Origin: CATOSD01 sp034422735
GTDB lineage: Bacteria; Chloroflexota; Dehalococcoidia; Lucifugimonadales; CATOSD01
Direction of reading: 5' to 3'
DNA length: 64,000 nt
NCBI GenBank assembly: GCA_034422735.1
Contig: DAOUJL010000057.1
Coordinates: 37,186 to 101,185 of the forward strand
This document shows, one piece after another, positions 24,648 to 33,345 of the stretch. The notes below the pieces were generated by a model. That model was not told the origin of the DNA, did not search any database, and saw only the letters and a list, made by a program, of their open reading frames with translations. Numbering within the stretch: position 1 is the first letter of the stretch; every line of letters starts with the position of its first letter. Both the position numbers and the translations under genes were made by a program.

Positions 24648-24690
24648 TGATACTCCTGCGAGCAGGCCGTCACCCTGCCCAGGAGTATCA
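24648..24690. terminator. long hairpin after ppx-tmk operon
   Basis: TGATACTCCTG (24648-24658) pairs perfectly with CAGGAGTATCA (24680-24690). An inner GCAGG/CCTGC stem sits inside, and a short TTTC follows. It could be a terminator of the kinase operon or a structured leader of the next gene. Confidence 0.5.
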
Positions 24691-24773
24691 TTTCAATCAA
24701 GCTACATCCTCACCAACTCTGTAGGTATGCCCGTTGTGCCTCGAAGGCATTTCGGCTTACCTGGGACGACGAA

Positions 24774-27752
24774 ATGATTTCAGAAGAAAGATATCTACAT
24801 AGGCTCTTTGCGTCTCAAGCGTCCAGGAGCCCGGACACCGCGGCAATAGTATTTCCCGACGGCCAGACTTCCTATGCCGAGCTGGACCGGGAGACGGACG
24901 CGCTCGCGGCCTATCTTCGCCGGTGCGGCGTTACTACCGATGACCCGGTGGGCATATTCATGGAGACATGCCGCGAGTACATCGTGGCGACCATCGCGAC
25001 TCTCAAGGCCGGCGGGGCCTTCATGCCAATTGCCCTTGATACTCCTGACTCTTTGCTGCGGGCCATGCTGTCTGAGTCGCAACCGAAGGTCGTGCTCACC
25101 AAGGCGCAACATCTGCCCAGATTGAGTCAGACCACCCAGACGCAAGTGTTGCCTCTGGACAGCGACCGATCCTGGGGCCGGCTGGACTCGGGAGACCACT
25201 GCGCACGCGTCGCTGACAAAGATATGGTCTTTCTCCCCTACACGTCAGGCACGACGGGAGACCCGAAGGGAGTGATGCAGACCAGCGGTGCCGTGGTCTC
25301 TTCCTATTTCGCCAGGTACCAGTTCAGCTCTTACAGCGTTGGGGACAGGGTTGCCTGCAACATCTTCTTCTTCTGGGAGTTCCTGCGCCCGCTGCTGAAA
25401 GGCGGGACCGTGTACGTCATCCCCGATGATGTCGTGTTCGTCCCGCGCGCTCTCACAAGGTTCATCGCGGAACATAGGATCACCGAGATTCTGTTTACTC
25501 CGTCCCTGCTCCAGGCAGTTCTGAACTCTTCAGACCGCGACCGGCTGCGGGAGCAGCTCTCGTCCCTGCGAGTCGTGTGGCTGAACGGAGAGGTGGTGCC
25601 GGTCAGCCTGCTGAAGCAGGCGCTGGACTCTCTGCCCTGTTCCGCCCGGATATTCAACACCTACAGCATCAGCGAGACCCACGATGTCTGCACAGTCGAC
25701 CTGACCGACCTGTGCGTCGACGGGATGGACACCTGCCCCGTGGGGTTCGCCATGGACGGCGTGAAGGTCATGGTACGTCCACAGGGAGAGTCCGACCTGA
25801 TTTCGGCTGGCGTCGGGGAGTTGATGATTGGGGGCCGGGGCCTGTCCCGCGGCTATCTGGGCAGGCCCGACCTGGATGCCCAGAGTTTCGTCTACTGGAA
25901 CGGGGAGCGGTACTACGCCACCGGCGACCTGGCCGAGGTAGCGCCGGACGGCATGGTCACCATCATTGGCCGCACCGATTCGATGGTCAAGATCAGGGGC
26001 TACAGCGTTTACCTGGGCGCCATCGAGGAGACTCTGCGCAAGCACTGTGACGTTGCCGATGCGGCGGTTGTGGCCGAACCCGTGGACGAGACCACCAAGC
26101 GGCTGGTCGCCTACGTCGCCCGCGGCCCGCAGGCGACCTGGAAAGTGGACGCAAGGAGCGGAACGAGCAGGGAACTGCGCGCCCTGCTGGAGCGGTACCT
26201 GCCGGTTTACTCGGTGCCCACTCATTTCATGGAACTGGAGTCACTCCCGATAAACCAGCAGACAGGGAAGCTGGAACGCAAGGCCCTGCCGCCATTGCAG
26301 AGGGGAGGGCAGGCCCTCAAGGAGCGGATAGCGCTGGCGGACAACGCCACCGCCGCCGAGCGGCGTCATGCCCTGCGGGTGCTGTGGGCCGAAGCCCTGG
26401 AGGTCGACAGCGACGGTCTGGAGGACGACTGGAACTTCTTCGATCTCGGCGGCCACTCCCTGGCGGGCCTGAGTCTCACCCTGGACGTTGAGAAGACGTT
26501 TGGGATCGAGCTCAGCGGCGCCGAGGTCTACGAGTACCCCACCATCGCGGAATTGGCGGAATTCCTGGAACATCGAGGACAAAACATGACAACCAAAGAA
26601 ATGCTGGCCGAAGACTCAACCCTGGACGCGGACATCTCACCAAAAGGGAACGCACCCAAAACCCGCCTGAGCGAGGCGTCTTCGGTCTTCTTCACCGGGT
26701 CGACCGGGTTCCTGGGGGCCTTCCTCCTCGACGAGCTACTGCGCAACACCGGGCCGAACACGCGTTTCTACTGCCTGGTACGAGACCGGACGGACGGGCG
26801 GGGAGAATCCGCGAACCGCGTCCTGGAGACGCTGAAGTATTACGGACTGCCCGGCCAGTCCGCGGCTGACCGTATCATTCCCGTGTCCGGGGACCTTACC
26901 CTTCCCCAGATGGGACTGGACGACGACCGTTACCGGGAGTTGGCGGAGAAGATCGACCTCATATTTCACTGCGCCGCATCCGTCAACTACGTCTACCCAT
27001 ACTCCGTGGCGAAGCCTCACACCGTGGACGGCACCCTGGAAGTTCTCAAGTTCGCGTGCAGCGGCACCCCAAAGCCGATGCAGTACATCTCATCGAACGG
27101 AGTCTTCCCCGGAGGAGACGACACACCCTATCTGGAGAACAACGAAATCGACGACTTCCTCGACCGCATGGAGGGAGGCTACAACCAGGCCAAATGGGTC
27201 GCGGAGCGCTTGGTGTGGTCCGCCGCATCCCGTGGGCTGCCCGTCTGCCTCTACAGGCCGGGCAACATCGGCCACCACAGCGGCACGGGCACGCTCAACC
27301 CCAACGACTTCCTGTCGCTGATAATCAAGGCTTGCGCGCGCCTGGGCAGCACGCCCAGCGCGCCGGACTGGTTCTTCGAGATGACCCCCGTCGACTTCCT
27401 GGTCTCCACGATCACGAGGATTTCCGACGATCCGAAGCACTTCGGCCGGGTCTACAACGTGGTCCAACAGCAGCCGGTACCCGCCGGGCAGGTCTTCGCC
27501 CGGATGGAGAGCCGCGGACACGTGACCGGAAGCGTCGACCTGGCGGAATGGAAGGCGAGACTGGAAACGAAGGCAGACCAGGAAGACGACATCGAATTGA
27601 AACTCCTGGTCCGCTCCCTCGATTCGGTAGAGGGGTATCTGGCCGATACGAGCTCCTACGACATCAGTGAGCTCACCAAGACGCTTTCGGAAATCGGCCT
27701 GACGATGCCGGTCGTTGACGCGGACTATGTGACCATGTTCCTCGAACGGTAG
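24774..27752 (+). CDS. single-module NRPS-like carboxylic acid reductase (adenylation-carrier-reductase)
   Basis: A 992-residue protein with three domains. The adenylation domain (1 to about 510) has core motif TSGTTGDPKG at 158-167, YATGDLAE near 381, GRTDSMVKIRGY near 399 and the A10 lysine Lys499. The carrier domain (about 525-600) has Ser562 in LGGHSL for phosphopantetheine. The thioester-reductase domain (about 635-992) has the NAD(P) motif TGSTGFLGAFLLDELL, Ser773/Ser774, Tyr803 and Lys807. Such enzymes activate an acid, load it and release it as aldehyde or alcohol. The A4 region reads IFFFWEF, lacking the Asp that binds an alpha-amino group, so a non-alpha-amino acid is likely. No other biosynthetic genes adjoin it. 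Confidence 0.9.
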   Translation: MISEERYLHRLFASQASRSPDTAAIVFPDGQTSYAELDRETDALAAYLRRCGVTTDDPVGIFMETCREYIVATIATLKAGGAFMPIALDTPDSLLRAMLSESQPKVVLTKAQHLPRLSQTTQTQVLPLDSDRSWGRLDSGDHCARVADKDMVFLPYTSGTTGDPKGVMQTSGAVVSSYFARYQFSSYSVGDRVACNIFFFWEFLRPLLKGGTVYVIPDDVVFVPRALTRFIAEHRITEILFTPSLLQAVLNSSDRDRLREQLSSLRVVWLNGEVVPVSLLKQALDSLPCSARIFNTYSISETHDVCTVDLTDLCVDGMDTCPVGFAMDGVKVMVRPQGESDLISAGVGELMIGGRGLSRGYLGRPDLDAQSFVYWNGERYYATGDLAEVAPDGMVTIIGRTDSMVKIRGYSVYLGAIEETLRKHCDVADAAVVAEPVDETTKRLVAYVARGPQATWKVDARSGTSRELRALLERYLPVYSVPTHFMELESLPINQQTGKLERKALPPLQRGGQALKERIALADNATAAERRHALRVLWAEALEVDSDGLEDDWNFFDLGGHSLAGLSLTLDVEKTFGIELSGAEVYEYPTIAELAEFLEHRGQNMTTKEMLAEDSTLDADISPKGNAPKTRLSEASSVFFTGSTGFLGAFLLDELLRNTGPNTRFYCLVRDRTDGRGESANRVLETLKYYGLPGQSAADRIIPVSGDLTLPQMGLDDDRYRELAEKIDLIFHCAASVNYVYPYSVAKPHTVDGTLEVLKFACSGTPKPMQYISSNGVFPGGDDTPYLENNEIDDFLDRMEGGYNQAKWVAERLVWSAASRGLPVCLYRPGNIGHHSGTGTLNPNDFLSLIIKACARLGSTPSAPDWFFEMTPVDFLVSTITRISDDPKHFGRVYNVVQQQPVPAGQVFARMESRGHVTGSVDLAEWKARLETKADQEDDIELKLLVRSLDSVEGYLADTSSYDISELTKTLSEIGLTMPVVDADYVTMFLER

Positions 27753-27802
27753 TCAACCGCAAGCCCTGCAACCGCGGTCAGGCCCCTGTAGGCATTTCCG
27801 GC

Positions 27803-27830
27803 TTGACAAAACGAACGCACGTTCTATAAT
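27803..27830 (+). promoter_or_regulatory. SOS promoter with LexA box inside the spacer
   Basis: A consensus -35 TTGACA (27803-27808) and -10 TATAAT (27825-27830) are separated by 16 bp. The spacer contains GAAC-gcac-GTTC (27813-27824), which matches the Gram-positive LexA/DinR operator GAAC-N4-GTTC. Repressor binding would block polymerase directly. It lies 36 bp before imuB. Confidence 0.85.
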
Positions 27831-27865
27831 GGCCTCTGCGCGAACTATACCGCGCAGGAGACGCC

Positions 27866-29353
27866 ATGACCATCGCGTGCATTCTGATAACCCACCTCAG
27901 GGCCAAGGCCGAGCTGAAACGGCAGCCCGACCTGACCGACAAGCCCGCGGTCATCGTCGAGCGCCGCTACTCAGGAGCCGGCCCGGTGGTGGTGGACCGC
28001 TTCCCCAAGACGCCACCCGCCGCCGTGGGCCTGTCGCTGGAAAAGGCCGTGTCGCTCAACGCCAACATCATAGCGATGGAGGCGGACGAGGCCCACTACC
28101 GGCAGGTGTTCAACCGGGTCGTCTCGGCGCTGCAGGAAGTGAGCGACCGCGTTGAGAGGGACGGCCTCGGCGTAGCCTACGCGCGCACGGACGGCCTGGA
28201 GCGGCTGTACCGCGGCGAGGCGGGCGTGGCGTGCGCTCTCCTCAAGGCGGCGCCCGAGCACCTCGGCGCGCGGGTGGGCGTTGCCGAGGGCAAGTTCCCG
28301 GCATTCGTCGCCGCCCTGTCGAGCGACCCGCTCGGCGCGGCGAGAGTCCCCGAGGACGCCGCGGCTTTCCTCGCGCCCTTCTCCGTGGACCTGCTCCCCG
28401 CGTCGTCCGACGCCCGCGCCAGGATGCGCCGCTTCGGGCTTCACACCATGGGAGACGTGGCGGCCATGAGCGAGGCGGCGGTCGTCGACCAGTTCGGCGC
28501 GGAGGGCCGCCGCATATGGATGCTGTGCAACGGGATCGACGACAGCCCGCTCGTACCGCTGCCCTATGAAGAGTCCATCGTCGAGCACATATCCATGCCC
28601 TTCTCGTCCACGTCTACAGAGATGCTTCTCACCGCGCTCGACGCCCTTCTCAAGCGCGCCTACGCCAGACCCGACCTGAAGGGCAGAAACGTGGGCGCGG
28701 CGTCCATACGGTGCGGGGTGTTCGGCGCGCCGCCCTGGGAAAAGACCATCAACTTCAAGCGCCCGCCCTCCTCCTGGGAGGATGCGTCTTTCGCGGTGCG
28801 CAGCCTGCTGGAAACCGACCGCCCCAACGTTCCCATCGAGGATGTCACCCTCACCCTGTCCAGGTTCAGCAGCGAGACGGGCGCGCAGCTCGGCATGCTG
28901 GAGCATGACCTGAGCCTGCCGAACAGGTACGCTCGACAGGACCGTAGCAGGCGGCTCGTCGAAGTGGACAGGCGGTTGCGCGGACGCTCCAACGGCGACC
29001 ATTCACTGTACAGGGTGGTGGAGGTAGCGCCCTGGCATCCGGCGCCTGAGATGCGCGCCCTGCAGGTGCCAGTGGAGCACTCAGCCGGCGACCTGATGAA
29101 GCCCCTGTATCCGCCGATGCCGGTGTCCGTTCGCGAGGGTCGTCGGCGCCAGCCCACCGCCGTTCTGCTCAAGCGCGGCCAAATGCACAACTGGACCAGG
29201 GTGGCACGCATAGCCGACCTCTGGAGCTTCGACCTGTGGTGGCTTCCCCAGCCCGTGACCCGCGTGTACTACCGGGTGGATTCGGCCGACGGCGAGCGGC
29301 TCACCCTCTTCCGCGACGGGCGCGACGGCCTGTGGTACCGGCAGCGGGCCTGA
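27866..29353 (+). CDS. imuB: ImuB-like Y-family DNA polymerase homolog (catalytically degenerate)
   Basis: A 495-residue Y-family-related protein. The usual polymerase start with catalytic Asp is replaced by IACILITHLRAKAELKRQP, and the usual Ser-Ile-Asp-Glu region reads ARTDGLERLY, so the acidic triad is not intact. This is as known for ImuB, which acts as clamp-binding adaptor for DnaE2. A helix-hairpin-helix-like segment (MRRFGLHTMGDVAAMSE) and a long C-terminal part typical of ImuB follow. It is 16 bp upstream of dnaE2 and behind an SOS promoter, so the pair forms a mutasome cassette. No imuA or recA-like gene is seen beside it. Confidence 0.85.
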   Translation: MTIACILITHLRAKAELKRQPDLTDKPAVIVERRYSGAGPVVVDRFPKTPPAAVGLSLEKAVSLNANIIAMEADEAHYRQVFNRVVSALQEVSDRVERDGLGVAYARTDGLERLYRGEAGVACALLKAAPEHLGARVGVAEGKFPAFVAALSSDPLGAARVPEDAAAFLAPFSVDLLPASSDARARMRRFGLHTMGDVAAMSEAAVVDQFGAEGRRIWMLCNGIDDSPLVPLPYEESIVEHISMPFSSTSTEMLLTALDALLKRAYARPDLKGRNVGAASIRCGVFGAPPWEKTINFKRPPSSWEDASFAVRSLLETDRPNVPIEDVTLTLSRFSSETGAQLGMLEHDLSLPNRYARQDRSRRLVEVDRRLRGRSNGDHSLYRVVEVAPWHPAPEMRALQVPVEHSAGDLMKPLYPPMPVSVREGRRRQPTAVLLKRGQMHNWTRVARIADLWSFDLWWLPQPVTRVYYRVDSADGERLTLFRDGRDGLWYRQRA

Positions 29354-29369
29354 GGGCACGGGGAGCGCC

Positions 29370-32300
29370 GTGACACCCTCCTACGTCGAGCTGCGCGCCA
29401 AGAGCTTCTACTCGTTCGGTCTGGGAGCGTCACACGTGCACGAGCTCCTGGCCCGCGCGAAGGAGTGCGGCTACCCCGCCCTGGCGCTCGCGGACACCAA
29501 CCTCTGCGGCGCGCTGGAGTTCGCCCGGCTCGCCAAGAGCCTGGACGTGCGTCCCATCACGGGCGGCGAGCTGAGGCTGCTCGACGGCTCGCGCCTGGCC
29601 CTGCTCGCCGTCACCCGCCAGGGATATTCCAACATCTCCACGCTGTTCACCCTCGCCAACGCCGTGGATCGCCGCGAGCCCAGGCTGGATCCAGAGCACC
29701 TGCCCGCCCACGCCGACGGCGTAATCGCGCTGACCGGCGGACGCGCCGGGCCGCTCTCCGCGCCAGGCGTGCGGCCCGGCCAAGCGCGCGAGCTCCTGCG
29801 CCGCTTCATGGACTGGTACGGCGAAGACTCGGTTTACGTGGAGCTGCAACAGGGCTTTCTGGACGGCGACACCGCGCGCAACCGCGACCTGGCGGCGCTG
29901 GCCGGCGACGCGGGCGCCCGGGTGGTGGCCACCAACGACGTCCTTTATCACGTCCCGGAGCGCTACAGGCTCCAGAACGCGCTCGTCGCCGCCTCTCTCA
30001 ACATCACCATAGACGAGGCGCTGCCCCACCTGCACCCCAACCATCACCTGTACCTGAAGACGCCCGCCCAGATGGAGCGACTCTTCAGGCGCCGTCCCGA
30101 CGCGCTTGCCAACACAGTGCGCATAGCCGAGCGGTGTGGCTTCGACCTGAGCACCGATCTGGGCTACCAATTGCCTTCCCCCGACGTGCCCCAAGGCTAC
30201 ACGCCCGACTCCTTCCTGCGCACGCTGTGCTACGAGGCGGCCGCCCGGCGCTACGGCTCCGTCTCCCCGCAGGTCGATGAGCGGCTGAGCACCGAACTGG
30301 CGCTGATACGCAAACACGGTCTGGCGGGCTTTCTGTTGCTGTACAGGGAGATAGCACTGCTCGCGCAGCAGATCATGCGGGAGCGCGGACTGGCGGACCC
30401 GGAGACGCCGCTGGAGGAGAGGCCGCCCGGAAGGGGGCGCGGCTCGTCCGTCGCGCTGCTGGTGGGATACCTCATAGGCATAAGCCACGTGGACCCACTG
30501 CGGTGGAACCTGACGCTGGAGCGTTTCATATCCGAAGACATGACGATGCTGCCGGACATAGACCTGGACTTCCCCAGAGGGCTGAGAGATGAGCTGATAG
30601 AGAGGGTGCACCGCCGCTTCGGCCCCGAGTTCGCCGTGCTCGCAGGCGCGATCGGCACCTACAGGCTCAAGGGCATAGTACGGGACCTGGGCAAGGCGCT
30701 GGGACTTCCCCTCGAGCAGGTCTCGCTGCTCTCCAAGCAACTCCACTCCCACGACGCCGCCGACCTGCGCGCCGAGATGCTGGAGCTCGCGGACTTCCGC
30801 GACCGCGTCGACGCCCCCGGCTGGCGGGACCTGCTCGACCTCGCCCCCCAGCTCATGCGCGCCCCCAAGGTGCTGGGACAGCACGTTGGCGGCATGGTGC
30901 TGAGCAAGTCCCCCATTTCGGAGATGACCCCTATCCGCGCGGGCGCCACGGACGGCCGCTACATCATGGACTGGAACAAGGACAGCGTGGCCGACGCCAA
31001 TTTCGCCAAGATAGACATTCTGTCGCTGCCGGTGCTGGACCAGATCGAGGAGACCCTCTCCCTCGTGGAGCGACACGAGGGGCTGCGCCTCGATGTGAGC
31101 CAGATAGACCCCGAAGACCCCAGTGTTTACGACATGATCAACGAGGGCAGGGGAAAGGGCGTGTTTCTGCTCCAGTCGCCGGCGCAGCTCAAGATGGCAC
31201 AGCGTCTCAGGTCGCGCAACCTGCTCGACCTGGCGTACCAGGTGGCGCTCATCAGGCCGGGCGTCGGAGAGCAAGGCAGCGCGGTGTCCCAGTTCGTCGA
31301 GCGTTACAGGCACGGCGCCCAGTGGGAGTACGACCATCCGCTGGAGACGCGCGCCCTCGAGCGCGGCTACGGCGTCATAGTGTGGCAGGAGCAGGTCGTT
31401 CAACTCATCATGGACGTCGCGGGTATGAACACCGCCGAAGCCGACGAGATCCGGCGCGCCTTCGCGAGGCCTAACAACGAGCGTCTGATCGAGATGCAGT
31501 GGGAGCGCTTCCGCGAAGGCGCGCTCTCTAACGGCGTGGACGAAGAGACAGCCCACAAAATCTTCTCCAAGATCAACGGGCACTACATGTTCCCCGAGTC
31601 GCACTCTCACGCCTTCGCCGTCACCGCATACCAGGCGGCGTGGCTCAAGCGCTACCACCCCCTGGAGTTCTTCGTCGCCCTCATCAACAACCAGCCCATG
31701 GGCTTCTATCCGCTGGAGACGCTCAAGCAGGACGCCCGTCGCTTCGGCGTTCCGTTCGCCAACCCGTGCGTGAACGCGAGCGGCGTGGACTGCGTCCCCC
31801 ACCGCGGCGCGGTGCTCCTGGGGCTGGGCATGGTGCGCGACGTGGGCGATGCGTCGGCGCGGCTCATCGTGCGCGAAAGGGAGATGCGCGGCCCGTACTC
31901 GGGGGCCGGCGACCTGGTGCGCCGGACTGGACTCGCGCCCCAGGCCATGACGTCCCTCGTCATGGCAGGCGCATTCGATGGCCCGACGCCCAACCGCAGG
32001 GAGGCGCTCTGGGACGCCGGCCTGTACACGCGGCCCACGCGCGGCGGACAGGCCGCGCTGCCCGTGTCGATGGACGAAGGCCTGCCCCGGCTGGACGACT
32101 TCACGGACGAAGAGAAGATGGCCGGCGAGTACGCCACCATAGGCATCTATCCCAGAGGCCACCTGATGGAGTTCGTGCGGCCCCGGCTGGACGCCGGCGT
32201 GCTGCCCACCACGGCTGTCGAACGGCTGGAAGATGGCGCGCGGGTGAGGGTCGCGGGCTGGCCGGTGGCGCGGCAGCACCCGAAGGGAAAGGACGGCACG

Positions 32301-32510
32301 GTGTTCGTGACCATAGAGGACGAGGCGGGCGACGTTCAGGTGATCATATGGCCCAGGGTGTTCGCCCGCCGCCGCAGAGAACTCAAAAGCCGCGTCATCC
32401 TGGTCGACGGCGAGGTGTCGCGCTGGGACGGCACCACGAACGTCATAGCGTCAGACGTCCGGGCCATACCCTCGGCGGTGCGTATGCCCCAGTCCCACGA
32501 CTGGCGGTAG
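29370..32510 (+). CDS. dnaE2: error-prone DNA polymerase III alpha subunit DnaE2
   Basis: A 1046-residue C-family polymerase of DnaE2 length. The PHP domain at the N-terminus (YVELRAKSFYSFGLGASH; ALADTNLCG) has lost the His-x-His and Asp-His metal residues, so no PHP nuclease activity is expected. The polymerase core has GRGRGSS at 355-360 and catalytic PDIDLDF at 395-401, with the third acidic residue region in FAKIDILSLPVLDQI. Tandem HhH and a C-terminal OB-fold (VRVAGWPVARQHPKGKDGTVFVTIED) end in SHDWR, typical of DnaE2. The GTG start follows imuB by 16 bp. It carries out damage-induced translesion synthesis. Confidence 0.92.
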   Translation: MTPSYVELRAKSFYSFGLGASHVHELLARAKECGYPALALADTNLCGALEFARLAKSLDVRPITGGELRLLDGSRLALLAVTRQGYSNISTLFTLANAVDRREPRLDPEHLPAHADGVIALTGGRAGPLSAPGVRPGQARELLRRFMDWYGEDSVYVELQQGFLDGDTARNRDLAALAGDAGARVVATNDVLYHVPERYRLQNALVAASLNITIDEALPHLHPNHHLYLKTPAQMERLFRRRPDALANTVRIAERCGFDLSTDLGYQLPSPDVPQGYTPDSFLRTLCYEAAARRYGSVSPQVDERLSTELALIRKHGLAGFLLLYREIALLAQQIMRERGLADPETPLEERPPGRGRGSSVALLVGYLIGISHVDPLRWNLTLERFISEDMTMLPDIDLDFPRGLRDELIERVHRRFGPEFAVLAGAIGTYRLKGIVRDLGKALGLPLEQVSLLSKQLHSHDAADLRAEMLELADFRDRVDAPGWRDLLDLAPQLMRAPKVLGQHVGGMVLSKSPISEMTPIRAGATDGRYIMDWNKDSVADANFAKIDILSLPVLDQIEETLSLVERHEGLRLDVSQIDPEDPSVYDMINEGRGKGVFLLQSPAQLKMAQRLRSRNLLDLAYQVALIRPGVGEQGSAVSQFVERYRHGAQWEYDHPLETRALERGYGVIVWQEQVVQLIMDVAGMNTAEADEIRRAFARPNNERLIEMQWERFREGALSNGVDEETAHKIFSKINGHYMFPESHSHAFAVTAYQAAWLKRYHPLEFFVALINNQPMGFYPLETLKQDARRFGVPFANPCVNASGVDCVPHRGAVLLGLGMVRDVGDASARLIVREREMRGPYSGAGDLVRRTGLAPQAMTSLVMAGAFDGPTPNRREALWDAGLYTRPTRGGQAALPVSMDEGLPRLDDFTDEEKMAGEYATIGIYPRGHLMEFVRPRLDAGVLPTTAVERLEDGARVRVAGWPVARQHPKGKDGTVFVTIEDEAGDVQVIIWPRVFARRRRELKSRVILVDGEVSRWDGTTNVIASDVRAIPSAVRMPQSHDWR

Positions 32511-32538
32511 TGCCCGGACGCGATACGCGCGGTAGCGG

Positions 32539-32847
32539 CTAGCGCTCGGCGTAGACTTCCTGGGCGACGCGGACGGCGTTGGCAGCGGTGGGCCAGCCGG
32601 CGTAGAAGGCCATGTGGACTATGACCTCGGCTATCTCCTCTTTCGTGACGCCGTTGTCCAGCGCGCGGCCTATGTGTCCGCGGAGCTGATCGGTGCGGTA
32701 GAGGGCGGTGAGAACCGCGACGGTGATGAGGCTGCGGTCGCGCTTGGAGAGTTCGGAGCGCTCCCAGACGTCGCCGAAGACGACGTCGGACGTGAGCTCG
32801 GCAAGCTTGGGGGCGATTTCTGCCATGATTTCGCGAGAGGTGGTCAT
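32539..32847 (-). CDS. carboxymuconolactone decarboxylase-family protein (AhpD-like)
   Basis: A 102-residue all-helical CMD-fold protein: VFGDVWERSELSKRDRSLITVAVLTALYRTDQLRGHIGRALDNGVTKEEI is the family core, with the conserved His and Glu. No CxxC redox pair is present, so it is of the CMD type and not the AhpD peroxidase-reductase type. It is the last gene of a minus-strand set (MFS, Zn-ADH, CMD, CMD) and separated from the other CMD by a REP-like element. Its ATG is GTGGTCATG in complement with GGAACTCCCC upstream; the SD is weak. A role in aromatic or lactone metabolism is possible. Confidence 0.88.
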   Translation of the reverse strand: MTTSREIMAEIAPKLAELTSDVVFGDVWERSELSKRDRSLITVAVLTALYRTDQLRGHIGRALDNGVTKEEIAEVIVHMAFYAGWPTAANAVRVAQEVYAER

Positions 32848-32899
32848 GTGGGGAGTTCCTCCAGTAGATCAGTGGTTGGTGGTTAGCTGTAGGGGCTCG

Positions 32900-32938
32900 T
32901 CACCCCCATCCTAGCCTTCCCCCTGCGAGGGGGAAGGG
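32900..32938 (-). repeat. REP-like hairpin, subtype 1, inverted orientation
   Basis: The only copy of the main type in reverse orientation: CACCCCCATCCTAGCC tail complement followed by CCCCCT-gcg-AGGGGG. It lies between the two CMD genes. Confidence 0.8.
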
Positions 32939-32940
32939 AA

Positions 32941-33312
32941 TCAGGTGTCGAAGCCGGTTTCGGCGGCCCAGGCCTGTACGCCGCGGCGGAAGGCCAGCGC
33001 GCCCATGGGAGCGATGACGGCCTGCAGGGCCTCCAGTATTTCGCGGGGCGTGGCGCCCTCGTCCAGGGCGAGGCGGACGTGTAGCTGGATCTGCTCAACG
33101 TCGGCCCGCAGCGCGGCCTCCACGACTATCTGCAACAGCTCCTTCGTCTTGCGGTCCAGTGTGCGCTGACCGGTGTAGGTGGCCTCGATGAACTCGCCGT
33201 ACTTCTGCGCCCACTCCAGGTCGGCCTCGGCGAGGATGCGGTGCATCTCCAGTGTGTAGCCGCGGCTCTGCTGCATTCGGGCCAGGTATTCGTTGGCGTC
33301 TTCGGTGGTCAT
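32941..33312 (-). CDS. carboxymuconolactone decarboxylase-family protein
   Basis: A 123-residue CMD-family helical protein: RTLDRKTKELLQIVVEAALRADVEQIQLHVRLALDEGATPREILEALQAVIAPMG is the domain. A 45-residue N-terminal helix (YLARMQQSRGYTLEMHRILAEADLEWAQKY) precedes it, as in gamma-carboxymuconolactone decarboxylase-like proteins. No CxxC motif. It is 33 bp downstream of the Zn-ADH on the same strand and is only distantly similar to the neighbouring CMD, so the pair may form a heteromer or serve successive steps. Function beyond family is not known. Confidence 0.87.
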   Translation of the reverse strand: MTTEDANEYLARMQQSRGYTLEMHRILAEADLEWAQKYGEFIEATYTGQRTLDRKTKELLQIVVEAALRADVEQIQLHVRLALDEGATPREILEALQAVIAPMGALAFRRGVQAWAAETGFDT

Positions 33313-33345
33313 GGGTGAACCTCCAGTCAGGGTGGCGGAATCTCG

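Noticed and set aside
29430..32279. Long minus-strand open frame opposite dnaE2
   Set aside because: Shadow of the polymerase gene; no recognisable domain.
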